Part shown: positions 26,681 through 38,805 of the stretch, piece after piece
Numbering within the stretch: the first letter of the stretch is position 1
Layout of the letters: every line of letters starts with the position of its first letter
NCBI GenBank assembly: GCA_036785705.1
Contig: JAWUZG010000032.1
Coordinates: 12,976,001-13,040,000 of the forward strand
Source: Acanthornis magna
Lineage: Eukaryota > Chordata > Aves > Passeriformes > Acanthizidae
Direction: 5' to 3'
Length of the DNA: 64,000 bases
Position numbers and translations under genes: made by a program
Notes under the pieces: generated by a model
What the model was told of the DNA's origin: nothing
Seen by the model: only the letters and a program-made list of their open reading frames with translations
The model's database searches: none

Positions 26681-29384
26681 TCCTGTCCTCAACAGAAACA
26701 ATGGGGTCTTGTCCATCATCACAACTGTCCTTTGTCCTCACGTTTCTAGGTGTGAAAGCCAGTTAGCCCACAAAGCTGAAAATTACAGGGATTGTGTAGG
26801 TCCCATCAGTTATCAGCAACACATTGGATGACAAATTCCATTATATTTGAGTAACTGTCACAGAATTTTAATATAGCTGCAGCCACATTTTCATTAGTGT
26901 TTTGAGCAAAATACTATAAACTACTGTAATTGATAAGAAATCAATGATAGGTAATAATTATTCATTATTAATAGATGAAGCACAGATCACATGCCTGGGT
27001 CTTAGCTCCTTAGTTTTGAAGCTGGTCACATTCATGTATCAAATTCAACTCAAAATAATATTTAATAAGGATTCTAGCAGACGCCTGCACCAGTTTACCT
27101 CTGCATGACAAGCTCATAGGGAAAGGTCTCCATACAAACTTGGAGGGTAAATATGGACAGCAAAGGGAGTACAGAGGAGATAAGGGGAGGCTGACTTATT
27201 TAGCATCACAAAGCAAAGCAAGAGAAATAGCTTAGAGTCAGTGGGAAAACAAAGAAATGTCATTTAAGTAATTTTGAAAAACAGAGGCTTTCTTGTCACT
27301 AAAGTGTGAGAATAGCTCTCTAGAAGGAAGCATGAGGCAACAGAGACAACTTATGTTAAGACTGAGGTAATTCAGCTCAAGCTAAGGATGAGATGGCATG
27401 CTTCCTTGTCTGAGAACAGGACTGGGTTTTATGATGAAGAGGTCCCTTCTGCTTCTCTGCTGTTACACTGAAATAGAGGGTTAGGACTTGGTGCATCTAA
27501 ACATTGCATGAAAGTCATAAAAGACCATAAAATGGAGTAAAAAGAAAATCATTAGAAAAAAGTAGAAGATGCAACTCTATTGCTGTATTAGCTATGGTCT
27601 CCTTTTGAATAAACACTGCTAAATTTGGACTTTCCAGGGAGTAAGGCAATTGTGTTTTGGAAAGTCTGGCTTAAAATTCAAGTAGAACCCATTATAGACA
27701 CAGTGACAGAAGAACAATCTCACAATTTTTGCATCAGTGGCTGCAGGTCATCCAGGGGCATGAAAGGCAGTAACTGGCCTTCTGAAGAGGAAGATCAGGA
27801 GCACACACCTTTTGTAGAAAATCTCTCTCAGGCTGAAGCAGGTGAAGTGCTGCTCTGTTTGGGACAAGCCTCCAGAAAGACGAGAGCCAAGAGTGTATTT
27901 GTGAGAAGAAAAGTATACTCTGCTGCTGAAAGTCTCTCTCTCAGCTGCTATGTGACCTCACTTGAGGACTAGAATTGCCTATGCAATTTTGCAGTAGAAA
28001 GGTGAATTTGGAGTTTATGAGGTATCCAGGGTCTCAAGTATTTTTCTTTTTTTATGCTATAGCTGAGCCTGTGGCAGGGAACTGCTCTGAAAGGGCAAGA
28101 ACCAACACCAGGCTCAGGTTTAGCTTGTGTCTCTGGCCACCTTCTGCTTTGCTAGTTCTGTTTTTTTGACAGCCGGGAACCATCTCATCTCATGAAGGAT
28201 CACTCTGAGCAGCAAGCTAATGAAATTAACACAAGATATCACATACAGCATCCCTGTTCCACCCACACACTGCTGCAGCCTGCCAGGCTCATCTCACTCA
28301 CAGGATCTCCACACTTGTGGCCTCAGGAGTGTTTCAGGACCTGCTGTCCACTCCTCTCCCTGCAGGTCAGGTGCCTGAGTGCTCTTGAACTTGGTTTGAC
28401 AGTGAAGTGTTTTATGTATGGTTTTGAAACAGAGCAGATGAGACATCTGAGATCAACAGGTAACTGATTTCATTTGGATTTGGATTGTACCTACTGGAAT
28501 GCTTTCAACTCTGAGGTGTCTCAGACTGTTGAGCAGTGAGAGGGGGAAGATTTCAGAAAGGGTTACAATTACTTCTAAGTTAGCTGGTAATGCTTTGAGA
28601 CACGTCACTGCTCTCACCTTTTTGAAGAGGGAGGAACAAATGTACAGAGAACGTGTGGTTCCAGAGAGGTTGTCACAAACCCCACTGGCTCCCACAGGAG
28701 CCAAGATTAAAACACAGTCCCTCAAGTCTGAAACTGGATGAAGTGGGTGTAGTAACTGTGGGGCTCCCTTAAGGTACCTGGGAATCAGATGTTCTTAGGA
28801 GCTGTGGAGGAGTCAGATTCTGTGTATTTGTTCTCCTCCTGTAAGGCAGAGATATTAATAATATACATTTATTTAATTGGATAATTCCTCTCTTATTTAG
28901 GAAGAATACAGCACTCAGTGTAATGGTATATTCCAGCCTGAAATTTGTGATCATCTTGATGGGGACTTGAAGAAACATTTTGTTAAGCAAATCCAAAATC
29001 ATGAATGGTCACCTTCTGTTATGAAAATGAAAATACTTTTTTAAAAAAAGTACTAGATTAAATATGCACTTGGAAAGTTTTAATTTTTTTCCATATATTT
29101 TTATCTCTTAAATGTGCATTCTTTTCTTTTTCTTTGAGGTCTCCAGCTTCTATCATTCAAGGCTTGCTCCTCAACCACAGGAAAAAACCCACCGTGTTTA
29201 TTTTTAAATCAAAGCTAAAAATCTCCTGGGATTTGCAGACCCAGCAGCCCTGAAATGAAATGCAATTCCCTAAGGTTTAGCATCACAGAGATGTAAACAC
29301 GCCTGCCATCAATGAGTACATAAATAAACTAGAAGTTTGGTCGAACTAGATTTTCTTCCACTTGGTTCTGCTGATTTAACTAGG

Positions 29385-29405
29385 AAACAAACAAACAAAC
29401 AAAAA
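29385..29405. repeat. AAAC microsatellite
   Basis: Five AAAC-type units, short and simple; possibly the A-rich tail of an unrecognised insertion. Confidence 0.8.
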
Positions 29406-31344
29406 GACATTTTGTAACATTGCAGAAGAGATTTGATGTTATCACTATGTTGCAAGAGTGAGGTTGAAAAGCTTTCAGGAATAGAGGTGTAACAGTGTAA
29501 CAGTGTGCCACTAACACAATATAAATTGAGTTTGCTGAATAAGAGGTTTAATCCTCTGGGTGTTATGAAAATCACCCATGGCAGGGATGGAAGAAGAGCT
29601 AGGTGATGGATTGGTGAGATTCACAGGATTACACACCTAGGGACACCTTCTGGGCTGCCTTCCAGCTACTGCTGCTGCCCTAGAGCTTCATGGTGCTTGA
29701 AATACCCCCTTGCAATCCTCCAAAGGATGGCTTTCACACCCTCACCTGAGCTTTTCTTCATCCCTCAACCCAGTCCTGCCCCTCTGCCTGTAGCAGGGCT
29801 CCCACTGTGGGCCATAGGCACTGTTCAAGCCAATGAAGAAGACAACGTTATGAGCGCGATCAAAAATCTGGCTCAGATGCTGCAAACATTGAACAGTCCC
29901 CAGTCATCTGCAATACCAGGGAAAGGTTCAGGCAGCTCTCCAGTTAATTAACTGCATAAATAGAAAATATAAACCCACAGTACGAGAACCATGTTGATGC
30001 AATTGCACAGAAGAGGATATAAGCAATAATAAGGAGCGAGAGACCAGGTAGGCATCTGAATGACTATTTTGTTGGATGCTCTTCACGAAATTACAGTAAT
30101 TGTCTGGACAAATGAGATACATCCTTTTGAGTGTTCAATTCTAAAATTAAATCTCATTTTTTGTTGCAGAGCAGACATTTATTTACACGATTATCCTGCT
30201 TACATCAGTGTGGACTTCCCTTGAACCATGCATTGCCTGAATCTGTGAGACTACAGTAGGCACTTTGTATATATCCCTGATATCTATGCTTCTTTATTAA
30301 AGATAAGAAGCAGAAATGTAGATTTAAAAAAATCTAGAAGCAACTTCCTTCATTCTAGAAAGGAACTCATGTCACCAACAACCTCCTAAATCTGCAGTCT
30401 TTTGGTATCATTTTATGAGGTAAGATGACCATGCAGCCACATCCTGCCCACCTTGGGGACAGCACATAAAGAAAGAAATTGAGCATGGGAGAGAGGAAGA
30501 TGGAATGATACATCTCGCTGCAGAAACATCCTTTTTGCTGTAAAACAGCTACATTTGTAGGGAGGGAGAATCCAACACATCTCTGCAAATCCAGTCACAC
30601 AGGATGGGAGAACCTGCATCTGAGACTGCACAGTAGAAGTGAACACTCACTTGTGTGCTGGCCTCTATGGCTTGAAGCTGAGCCTTCCAGTCCTCTAAAA
30701 GCATTTGTGAGAAGAAGACACAATTCAGGATCCTGGAGTGTATGCTCCTCCCAGCATTTTGCTTGGTGACTGAGAAAGTCATCATAGCCAACGCCTCAGA
30801 AATCTATTACAAGGTGCATTTTGTGTCAATTATTTGCACACAGTAGATAATGTGCAGTAGCCTAGAGCATCCAAAATATTTAGAGCAAAACAATACTGAA
30901 ACATACCTCGGTTGGGTAACAAGCCTCATTAACAGCAAGCACAAGCATCGACGTAAGCTTCAGGGAAGTCAATGGTGCCCTCTAAAGGGAATTCGTCGGA
31001 TACTCAGAAAAGCTTGGCGGCCGTGGGACCCACTGCCTGTGCAGCCACAGAACAACCAAGGAACTGTTGATGTGCAATTACTTAATTAATCCATAAGCTG
31101 AAAAAATGAAGAGTCATTAATATCCCTCCTGAATTTGGGAAAGAAGCCTGTGGAAAGGTTTTTTCAAACATTTATTGCTTAGGGTGAGAAGACATCCTTG
31201 TCCCAGACAACATAAATGTTGGGACCAAGACCTCAGATCACAGCTCAGGAAAGAAAGGTACGTCAAACTAGCAGGACAGTCTGCACAAGTGAAAGTGGGC
31301 CACAATATATTCCATAAAACTTTAATCTGAGCTAAATAATTCTT

Positions 31345-31497
31345 GCACAGAGAGGTTGTGGAGCCTCCCTCAAGAACCATCTGGATGCAATCCTGTGCAA
31401 TGTGGTCTAGGATGACCCAGCCTGAGCAGGGAGCTTGGACCAGGTGACTCACTGTGGTCCCTTCCACCCTTGCCCATTGAGTGAGTGTGTGATAACA
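31345..31497 (+). mobile_element. CR1 LINE 3' fragment
   Basis: GAGAGGTTGTGGAGCCTCCC, CATCTGGATGCAATCCTGTG, TGGTCTAGGATGACCC and GGTCCCTTCCACCC follow the CR1 tail in plus orientation and fade at about 31,495. The antisense 186-codon ORF across this region is a by-product. Confidence 0.75.
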
Positions 31498-34091
31498 CAG
31501 CAGAGCAGCAGGTACACAGTTGTGATTACAAGAGCTACTCAGGAATGAAGCCTGTGAGTGAAAAAGCACCGGAGAGCAACCAGAGCACTGTAAGTAGTGC
31601 TTTGTCTCAGCCTTAGCCATCAGGAGCCTGCAATTACATTGTGATTCACTTATAAAATTCAACATGTTCCCTTTCAAGAAATATGAAGTACCTTGAACAT
31701 CAACATGAATTTTGTTTCAGTCTTCCAGCTGAGCTCTGGCTGATTGCACCATCATTTGGCCAAATCAGGAAAAGAGCTATTGATCTCCAATGTACTGATG
31801 TGCAGATCGTATACATGGGTATACATTATTTCAGGACAAGAGTCTGCTTCCCCAGGAAGATTAATCTTGTGTTGAATTCAAGAGGCACTGCAACTCTTTG
31901 CTACTAAGAAAGTCAGAACAATTATTCTCAGGTTTAGTGATTGCCAGTCATTAAAATCAGGATTTACTTGATTACATTTTGGAGAAACTCTAGACCCTGA
32001 GTGTAATTTATAACTGATGAGATGATAAAAATATTAATATTGCTTAAAATTAAGTATTTCTAGTGAATCTTGTAAATGTTGCTCATGCTCAAGCTTTAAT
32101 CATTCTTTTTTTCCCACTGGAGGATGCTGTGATTTAGCAGACAGGGCAAAGGTACATCCTTTGCTCACAAACATTATGTACATGTGCCAGCATTTGTGGT
32201 GTAGTCACTAGAAACAAAGTATCACAGAGCCATGATTTTTAGAAGACATTAGAATAATCCTGGGAACATTTCCATCTTAGATTTATGCTTTTCTTCAATA
32301 AAAGAAATTGCACACAACTCATTCCAGAACTGCAGAATACCTGAGACTTGGATAGAGGATGCCCATACACAAACAAAATTGGACACAGTGCCTTATATTG
32401 CATGAGAATGTGGAAATTCCTAGTCTAACTTCCATCACAGACCACTGTGACTTGGAGAAGGCCATCTTTACCTCTCATTTCCTCAGGGTTTTCACATGGG
32501 TGGCATGAGGCCTGTAAGTTTAGAGAGCATGTTGAGTCAAAAATGCCCCTGAAACCCTGGTGCTGCGGTTACTGTACATGATGGGTTATGAGACAAGGAA
32601 AACCATGTACCAGTCAAACTAATGCTTACTTGTTAAATAAAGATCATTCCCCAAGGCTCGGGTGCTTGGTTCACACAGGCAGTTTAAGATGTTTCAACTG
32701 AGAATTCAAAGCCAGAGGTAGCTTTAGAGCAAGAGGAAGGTCAGGTATGGGAGTTCAGCTTGTGCCCTTTGCCAATCCGAACATGATTTTTTCATGCTGA
32801 GTACTGGTAATTAACTGATCTCTAGTGAATTACAGCACCTGCGTTATCCATCCTTGCCACCATGAGAATTATTAAGCAGCAAACAGTGAAGCTCACAGCT
32901 CGTTAGAAGATCTGCACAACACAGCAGCACACAGCCCGAGTCCCAGGACTCCCAATATATCACAGCATAGAGAACAGCAGTGGAAATAAGAAGACTGCAT
33001 AAAGGGAAAACGACTGGGAAGGCTGGGATGTGGGAGCAGCAGGAGGATCGGCAGAAGGGCTGTCAGAGGCACTCAGATTAGCAGGTCATCAAGATCCTAG
33101 CACAGCAATGTGCAGCTTTTTAAGTTACTTGGAATAGAAGGGGTGATCTATACCCAGACTAAAACAGACATGCCATTGAGGGAGGATGTTGGGAAGAACA
33201 GCCTGGAGCACTTGGCAGTTTAAGGAGGTGAGAAAGAACAGTGAGGAAATCCTAATGACTTGCAGAGGTGGGACAAGATGGGCAGCTCCTAAAGGACACA
33301 AATGGCATTTCCAAAGCCAGCCACTCTCCCCATTTAAAAGATTGAACAGAAGATCCAGGAGAACATCTGAGCAGGCAAGCCTTGCGCTCTGGGTACCCAG
33401 GCCAGCTGGGTATGTGTACCTTGGTGCCTGCTCACTGCGCAGAGCACTCCACTACTGCGTCTTAGTGCTCATGTGTGGGAGTGGGAGTACAAGCAAAACC
33501 ATTTCCAAAATAAGGTCACCTCCCTTTCCGACGTCTTTCCTACCCTCTTGCAACACTACTTCCACCCACAGGTGAGAAGGAGCACAGCACAACACAGCTG
33601 GTAGGGAGCTTGAGAGTGAGGAACGAAACTGTGGGAGAGGAGGGAAAGGGAATGTAGGGAGAGGATAATTGTGATGCCTAGGGGATGAAAAGCCGAAGTC
33701 AGCTCAAACATGGAAGGAATGATGGTCCATCAGAGGAAAGACACGGTGGAAGCAGCAAAAGGAATTTATGAAAGTCTGAGGGAAAGAGCAGAAAGAGTTG
33801 TGGGGCAAAGGAGGATTCACAGAAATGATGGCAAGATGTCCTTAAGTTTGAACAAAAGGTTTCAGGAAACAGGAAAATGGAGGTAAAAAGAAGGCGTTGG
33901 AAAGATGAGCAGCTATCGTGGAGAGAGTTGAGTTAGGATTTGCATCCTGAACACAATGCTCACCATATTCAGGAACAGACGGGCACACAGGAGGTGTCTG
34001 AGGCAACTTTGTGCAAGTAGAACGAAGCAGCTTTGTGCAAAGCACTTCCACTGGAAGGGGCATTAATACCAGAGGAATGCAGCAAGGATGA

Positions 34092-34160
34092 CAGAATCAC
34101 GAAATAGTTTTGGTTGGGACCTTGGCAGGTCATCTGGTCCAACCCCCTGCTCACAATGGG
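34092..34160 (-). mobile_element. CR1 LINE 3' tip
   Basis: AGAATCACGAAATAG followed by GGTTGGGACCTTGGCAGGTC and GGTCCAACCCCCTGCTC: the last 70 bp of a CR1 element in minus orientation. Confidence 0.8.
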
Positions 34161-37100
34161 GAAAGAAAATAATACATAGGAGATGAAAATTCCTTTGCCT
34201 CTTCACAGATATAAAGTGAAGCTTTAGCTATAATGCCAGAAATGCATATCCAAAGTCAAACCTTCCCTTGCTTCTCTAGGTTGATGCTCCCCTCCGGAAG
34301 CAACACTCATTTTACAGATTACTGGAATTGCTACTATAACTGCTCTGGATTCTTTGCTATGAAGCAGAGAGGGTTTTATTGCATATCAAAAGGAGGAAAA
34401 GGACACACATGACAATCAACCTGTAGCTTGCTCTAAACACACATGCACATCTAATGCACAGTTGATGCCAGCACAAAACAAAGATAGGAAAAATATTTCT
34501 CATGCAAACTGGGTTGGTGGTTAATCAAGTGAATCATACCTTTTAGAGAGGTATCCTAGCAACTCCCCAGCAGCCACGAGTCCCGGCTGACAGTGCACAC
34601 TGATGCAATTGTTCTCCTCCTGCAGACATCAAAACTTTGCAGCTAATCAAAGAGATAATTTGAAACAGGAGACCACGTTAAATTTGATCCAACAAAAGGG
34701 AATTTTATAAATGAGCAATGTCACCCGGGGCATCTCTTATGCTTAAAGTTGTCATCTTGGAAAAAGAGTAGGTCAGGCTTAGCGAAGCTGTGCAATGCTG
34801 GGAACAAAACCTCCCTATCTGCAACCATGACTCTCCTGAAGGCACTCGTGTCTGCCGTGCTGGTTTTTGCTGTTCTCTGCTTCAGAGCACTATGCAGAAT
34901 TTATTACCATTTTCTTGAACAGCAAAGGCTCACCCAAAGCACTTTCTAGAGCACAAGTATCAGCAAAAGCTCTGCTGATGATCTTGTAGTCACCTGTCCC
35001 AAGAACAAATCCCTACCCCTAACATGTCAGATTAGATATTCTGTCACATCTCCTGACAGTAAAAATAGGCTCAGGCCTGGCTGGATTAAACCTTCTGTTT
35101 CCAGACCAGCAATGAACCTGAGGCTACCAAGTAGCCTAAGCTTATCCTTTCTTAAGTGTCCTCATTTTGGGAGCATCATAGATTTGCAATTCACCTCTTT
35201 AGGCACGGGTGCAATAGAAGAAGCAAAATCACAAACATAGGATTCCATAGGGTTATGGAAAGTCACTTTTCCCCCCCAGTGTTTGGCTAGCCCAAAGATA
35301 CCACAGATCTGAGAAAAATATTCAGTATTTTTAAGCATTTCTCACTTCCCTTTTCTTACCTCAGTTGAGAGGCTTCAGTTCACAGTTGTGAAGGGTTTCC
35401 CAAGTTCCCCTGTAGTGATTTACCTTTCTTCTGGATTGCAGAAAAGCTATTATACTCCCCCTAACACACTCAACAGTTCATCTCCTCTTTCAAAGAGAAA
35501 AATACTCCTTAAAACTTCCTGTTTGCTCTGTCAGGTGAGCCCTGACACCTGAACGCCCTCATCAGATGCTCCTCAGATACTTTTGTTTGATGACAGCTCT
35601 CTTGGGGATCAAAATTGGAAGACCATTTTTCCCAGGGCAGAAATAATCTCCCTGAATATTCCACTAAAACTTTTGATCAGACTTTAATGATCCTTCCCTG
35701 TTGGAATGGAGGAACTTCTTCCATCACCTTTGGTGGTTCAGAAGGAAAGCAAGAACAGATGTAACAGCCATATGATCTAAACATCTAACAGAACCTACAG
35801 CTGGACATAAACATCAAACCATACACAAATCATCATCAAAACCATTGTGACCTACTTTTTACTGCAAAAGCTGGATTTTTTTTGCAGTCAATCAAGTGCT
35901 GTTAAAACTCTGCCACCACTAAAAGCAATACGCAGACTGTCCAGCTACAGCAGCTGAGACCAGGGGTCCAGAGGACCACAGGGGATCAATGTGCCCATTT
36001 GAAAGGTCTATAGAGCCTTTTAAGACCTTGGAAAAGTTTTTTCAACAGGTAGAAAATTGTCACTCCCCAGCAGAAATGCTGCTCACAGATGTTAGAAGTA
36101 CGCAAAGGTTTCCTCCCACAACCAGAAGATTACCTCTGCCTTTATAGATTTTAACTGCAATGCTATTTGTGCCAGTAACTCTAAAACTAGAAAGTGCAGC
36201 AATGGAAAAGAATAAGCTGTAGAGATGGACAGCCATGAGAGGAAAAGGGAAATTATACCTGTGATACTGCTTCCAGCAGATCAATTTATTTTCACCTTCC
36301 TAATGCAGATTCACCTTTTATTTTTTGTGTAAGTCACCACAGTATTTGCCTCAGGAAGAGGCTGGTAACAGGATGTGAATATTTGAACTTAAGAAGGGGC
36401 TGATAATAAATAACAGCTTAGAAACTATACATTCGTAATTGAAACAGCAGGGCACATCAGTTCAGCATGATAGCTGGAATTTGCCAGAGGTTAATGAGTT
36501 GACTTGCAAAGAAACAAAACCAACCATCCCCTCCATCCACTACATGATCCTAAATAACTGCAGCTGATACATCATTGTTTTATGCCTTAGAATCCTCAAC
36601 CACAGGAAACAACCCACCCCAACGGCATTGTCAGGAGCAAAGCACCTGCTTCCAGAAGGGCAGCACCACCCACAAGTAGGACAAGATAAGTAACTACCTA
36701 GCCACAAACACCCACAGTGTTTACCCACAGACTTCTCCTACTTACACCACAGTATTCACCCCAAGAAGTCATTGCAGGAAAGTAACACAGAGTTAAATTC
36801 ACTGTTGCTGGTTAAAATTTTTCTGATATTGTGACCACCTGCAGGCAAAATGAACCAGATAAATCCTGTAGTATTACAATGAACGTAATTGGGACTATAA
36901 GCAAGCAGGTGAACATGAGCTGCTCTTCACTGCTGAGCACCTGGTGAGAACTGTGCCACACACACTAGATCTGGATCTGTGATTAATTTTCTTTCTGAAT
37001 GGGGAGAGCAGAGAGTTACTGCGTGATGCAGACACCAATCTTGCTCTTCAAAAGAGCCATTGTGTTCAGAAAAATCTTGACTCAATGCATCTTGAAAGCA

Positions 37101-37181
37101 TAAGAATTCTCTGTATTTAAGTCTGTTTTGAATCAAGCTCGGAGTGTACCAGAGAGGCGTCTCAAAATCTCTTGTTCTAGT

Positions 37182-37219
37182 AAGGAATGACCTTCAGCTT
37201 AAGGAATGACCTTCAGCTT
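37182..37219. repeat. 19-bp tandem duplication
   Basis: AAGGAATGACCTTCAGCTT occurs twice without interruption (37182-37200 and 37201-37219) and is identical in both copies, indicating a recent microduplication. Confidence 0.95.
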
Positions 37220-37381
37220 ATTTTCTGGAATGCTTCTGCTAAATTCTTCATTGCCTATCTTTTAAATTTGTGTACGCAGCACCAACCAGTAAATAACATC
37301 ACGAGCAAAGTTGCAACCAGCTCCCCCCCAATATCAATAATATGACATCAAAAGTCAGAACTTCGTGTTAAAGATGATCTA

Positions 37382-37411
37382 CACAAAAGAAATTTACTCA
37401 ACTCATTTAAT
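37382..37411 (-). terminator. LCA5: Candidate LCA5 poly(A) signal
   Basis: On the minus strand ATTAAA (37411-37406), a common variant of the poly(A) hexamer, is followed about 17 nt later by a U/GU-rich TTTTGTGT (37389-37382), the arrangement expected of a cleavage site with its downstream element. No AATAAA occurs between the stop codon and this point. Confidence 0.4.
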
Positions 37412-37999
37412 AAAACAATTTTGTTAAAAAATTACTTAGTAATGATTGGAATTTTACATAGAAAATTCAGAAATTACAAAAGATGGCATTGTATAACAAA
37501 TATAATCTGAATATATGAGAAGAGTTAAACACATTTGGTAGTAATGTCCACAAAAAACGTATGCAAAAGGCGAGATCAGCTGTTCCTGAGTTAATTGTGC
37601 TGCTGTTGGTATTATTCTGAAATAACATGACAGCAGTATAAAATATTCTCCTTCTAAGAGAATTAGTGCTAGGAATGTCTCTTCTACTCATTTCATGACT
37701 GATGTTACACCTGCCTTCTCCTGGCACAGTTAAGAGGTTCTCCAAATGTCCAAAACAGAAAGTATCTGAGGCCTAAAAGAAATGCTCCACATGAAAAGCA
37801 ATGTAGTGTGAGCAGCCTACAGATAAAAAACTCCCAAGCATCTCTTGTCTGCATCTCTCCTCTATACACATACCCATTAATGTAAATTATTCCTTCATAA
37901 GGCTTTACAATAAATCTGAAATCTTTCAAATCTGTATCTAATAAATATTACATGAAAATAGTTTTTCAGTATTTACATATGAAACATATAAAAACACGA
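37383..37999 (-). other. LCA5: Probable LCA5 3' UTR
   Basis: About 0.6 kb downstream of the LCA5 stop with no repeat and no other gene. I end it provisionally at the first plausible poly(A) signal near 37,411. Longer forms are possible because AATAAA also occurs on the minus strand near 36,318 and 36,286. The real 3' end needs RNA data. Confidence 0.5.
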
Positions 38000-38805
38000 T
38001 CACTGTAAGACTACTTCTTCAATTTCATCTTCTAAAGAACCAAGGGTGTTAACTCCTGGCTTGTTCGTAGTGTACTGCAAACGGTGTCTGCTTAGGCTTC
38101 TTCCTTCACCAGAAGACCCATTGTCTTCTTTTACTTTGGCTTTACTGTTTTTATCAACAAAAGGCTTATTACTAGAGTCCCACTCTATGTCCAAAGGTGG
38201 TGTATTGTTATTTTTAGAAAGAACAATGGTACTGGCACTGCTTCCAAAGAGTTGTTCCATTAAACTGGACTTCTTTTCTTTCTTACTATCAAAATCTGCG
38301 TTTTCCTTTACATTTTCTTCTAATCTGTCACTTTTTTGAGTAAGCCAACTTGGTCTCCCTGATCCTTTCCCAAAGGAAGGTACATAACTGCCAAATGTTA
38401 ACTCACTACTTAAATCAACAGTCCTTACACTTCGCTGCTTCTGCGCTTGTGCTTTTGTACCATCATCCTGGCTGTCCTTTACAGGAAATCCATTAGTAAC
38501 CTTCCCGGGAATCTCAAAGAATGGATTAGTTTTCTCTTTTTTCTCCAGGGAATCAGATTTTCTTGCTGTATTTATGAGTGATGCTTGGGAATTTGGCTTT
38601 TTGTTTGTTGTATTTTGAATTTCTCTATCAATTTCTTGCATTTTAGCAAGCAGGAACTCTCTTTTTCGCCGCTCTTCCAATGTTTCAGTACTTTCTCTCT
38701 CTAGTTCAGGTTTGTGGACTTCTGTCTCCATCTTTGTTTTCTCCTCTTTATCCAATAAAAAGTTGCTTTCTTTTTTGATTTTGTCATGTTCTTTCCTTGG
38801 CCACT
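38000..38805 (-). CDS. LCA5: LCA5 last coding exon (C-terminal 268 residues and stop)
   Basis: Acceptor ATGTTTGCAG|AG at 38805; stop TGA at 38002-38000. This exon encodes residues 417-684. Landmarks shared with mammals, in order: [52 protein letters not shown] and the C-terminal [11 protein letters not shown]. The regions between are Ser/Lys/Asn-rich and probably disordered. The open frame extends to an ATG at 38884, upstream of the acceptor, but that part is intron. Confidence 0.96.

Larger units (their letters stand above)
25841..31344. other. Intergenic DNA
   Basis: Apart from the TAGA microsatellite, the old CR1 piece at 26,385-26,680 and the AAAC repeat at 29,385-29,405, I see nothing identifiable. 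A 115-codon ORF at 27,625-27,972 (+) matches no family I know. Confidence 0.5.
31498..37380. other. Intergenic DNA downstream of LCA5
   Basis: One CR1 tip at 34,092-34,160 and a 19-bp tandem duplication at 37,182-37,219. ORFs such as 33,186-33,575 (+, 129 codons) have no recognisable homology. The part nearest 37,380 may belong to a longer LCA5 3' UTR. Confidence 0.5.

Noticed and set aside
27625..27972. 115-codon plus-strand ORF
   Set aside because: No domain, no homology recognised and no upstream promoter; length is within chance for 64 kb in six frames.
31117..31677. 186-codon minus-strand ORF
   Set aside because: Runs antisense through a CR1 tail (31,345-31,497) with no recognised protein family; treated as a chance frame.
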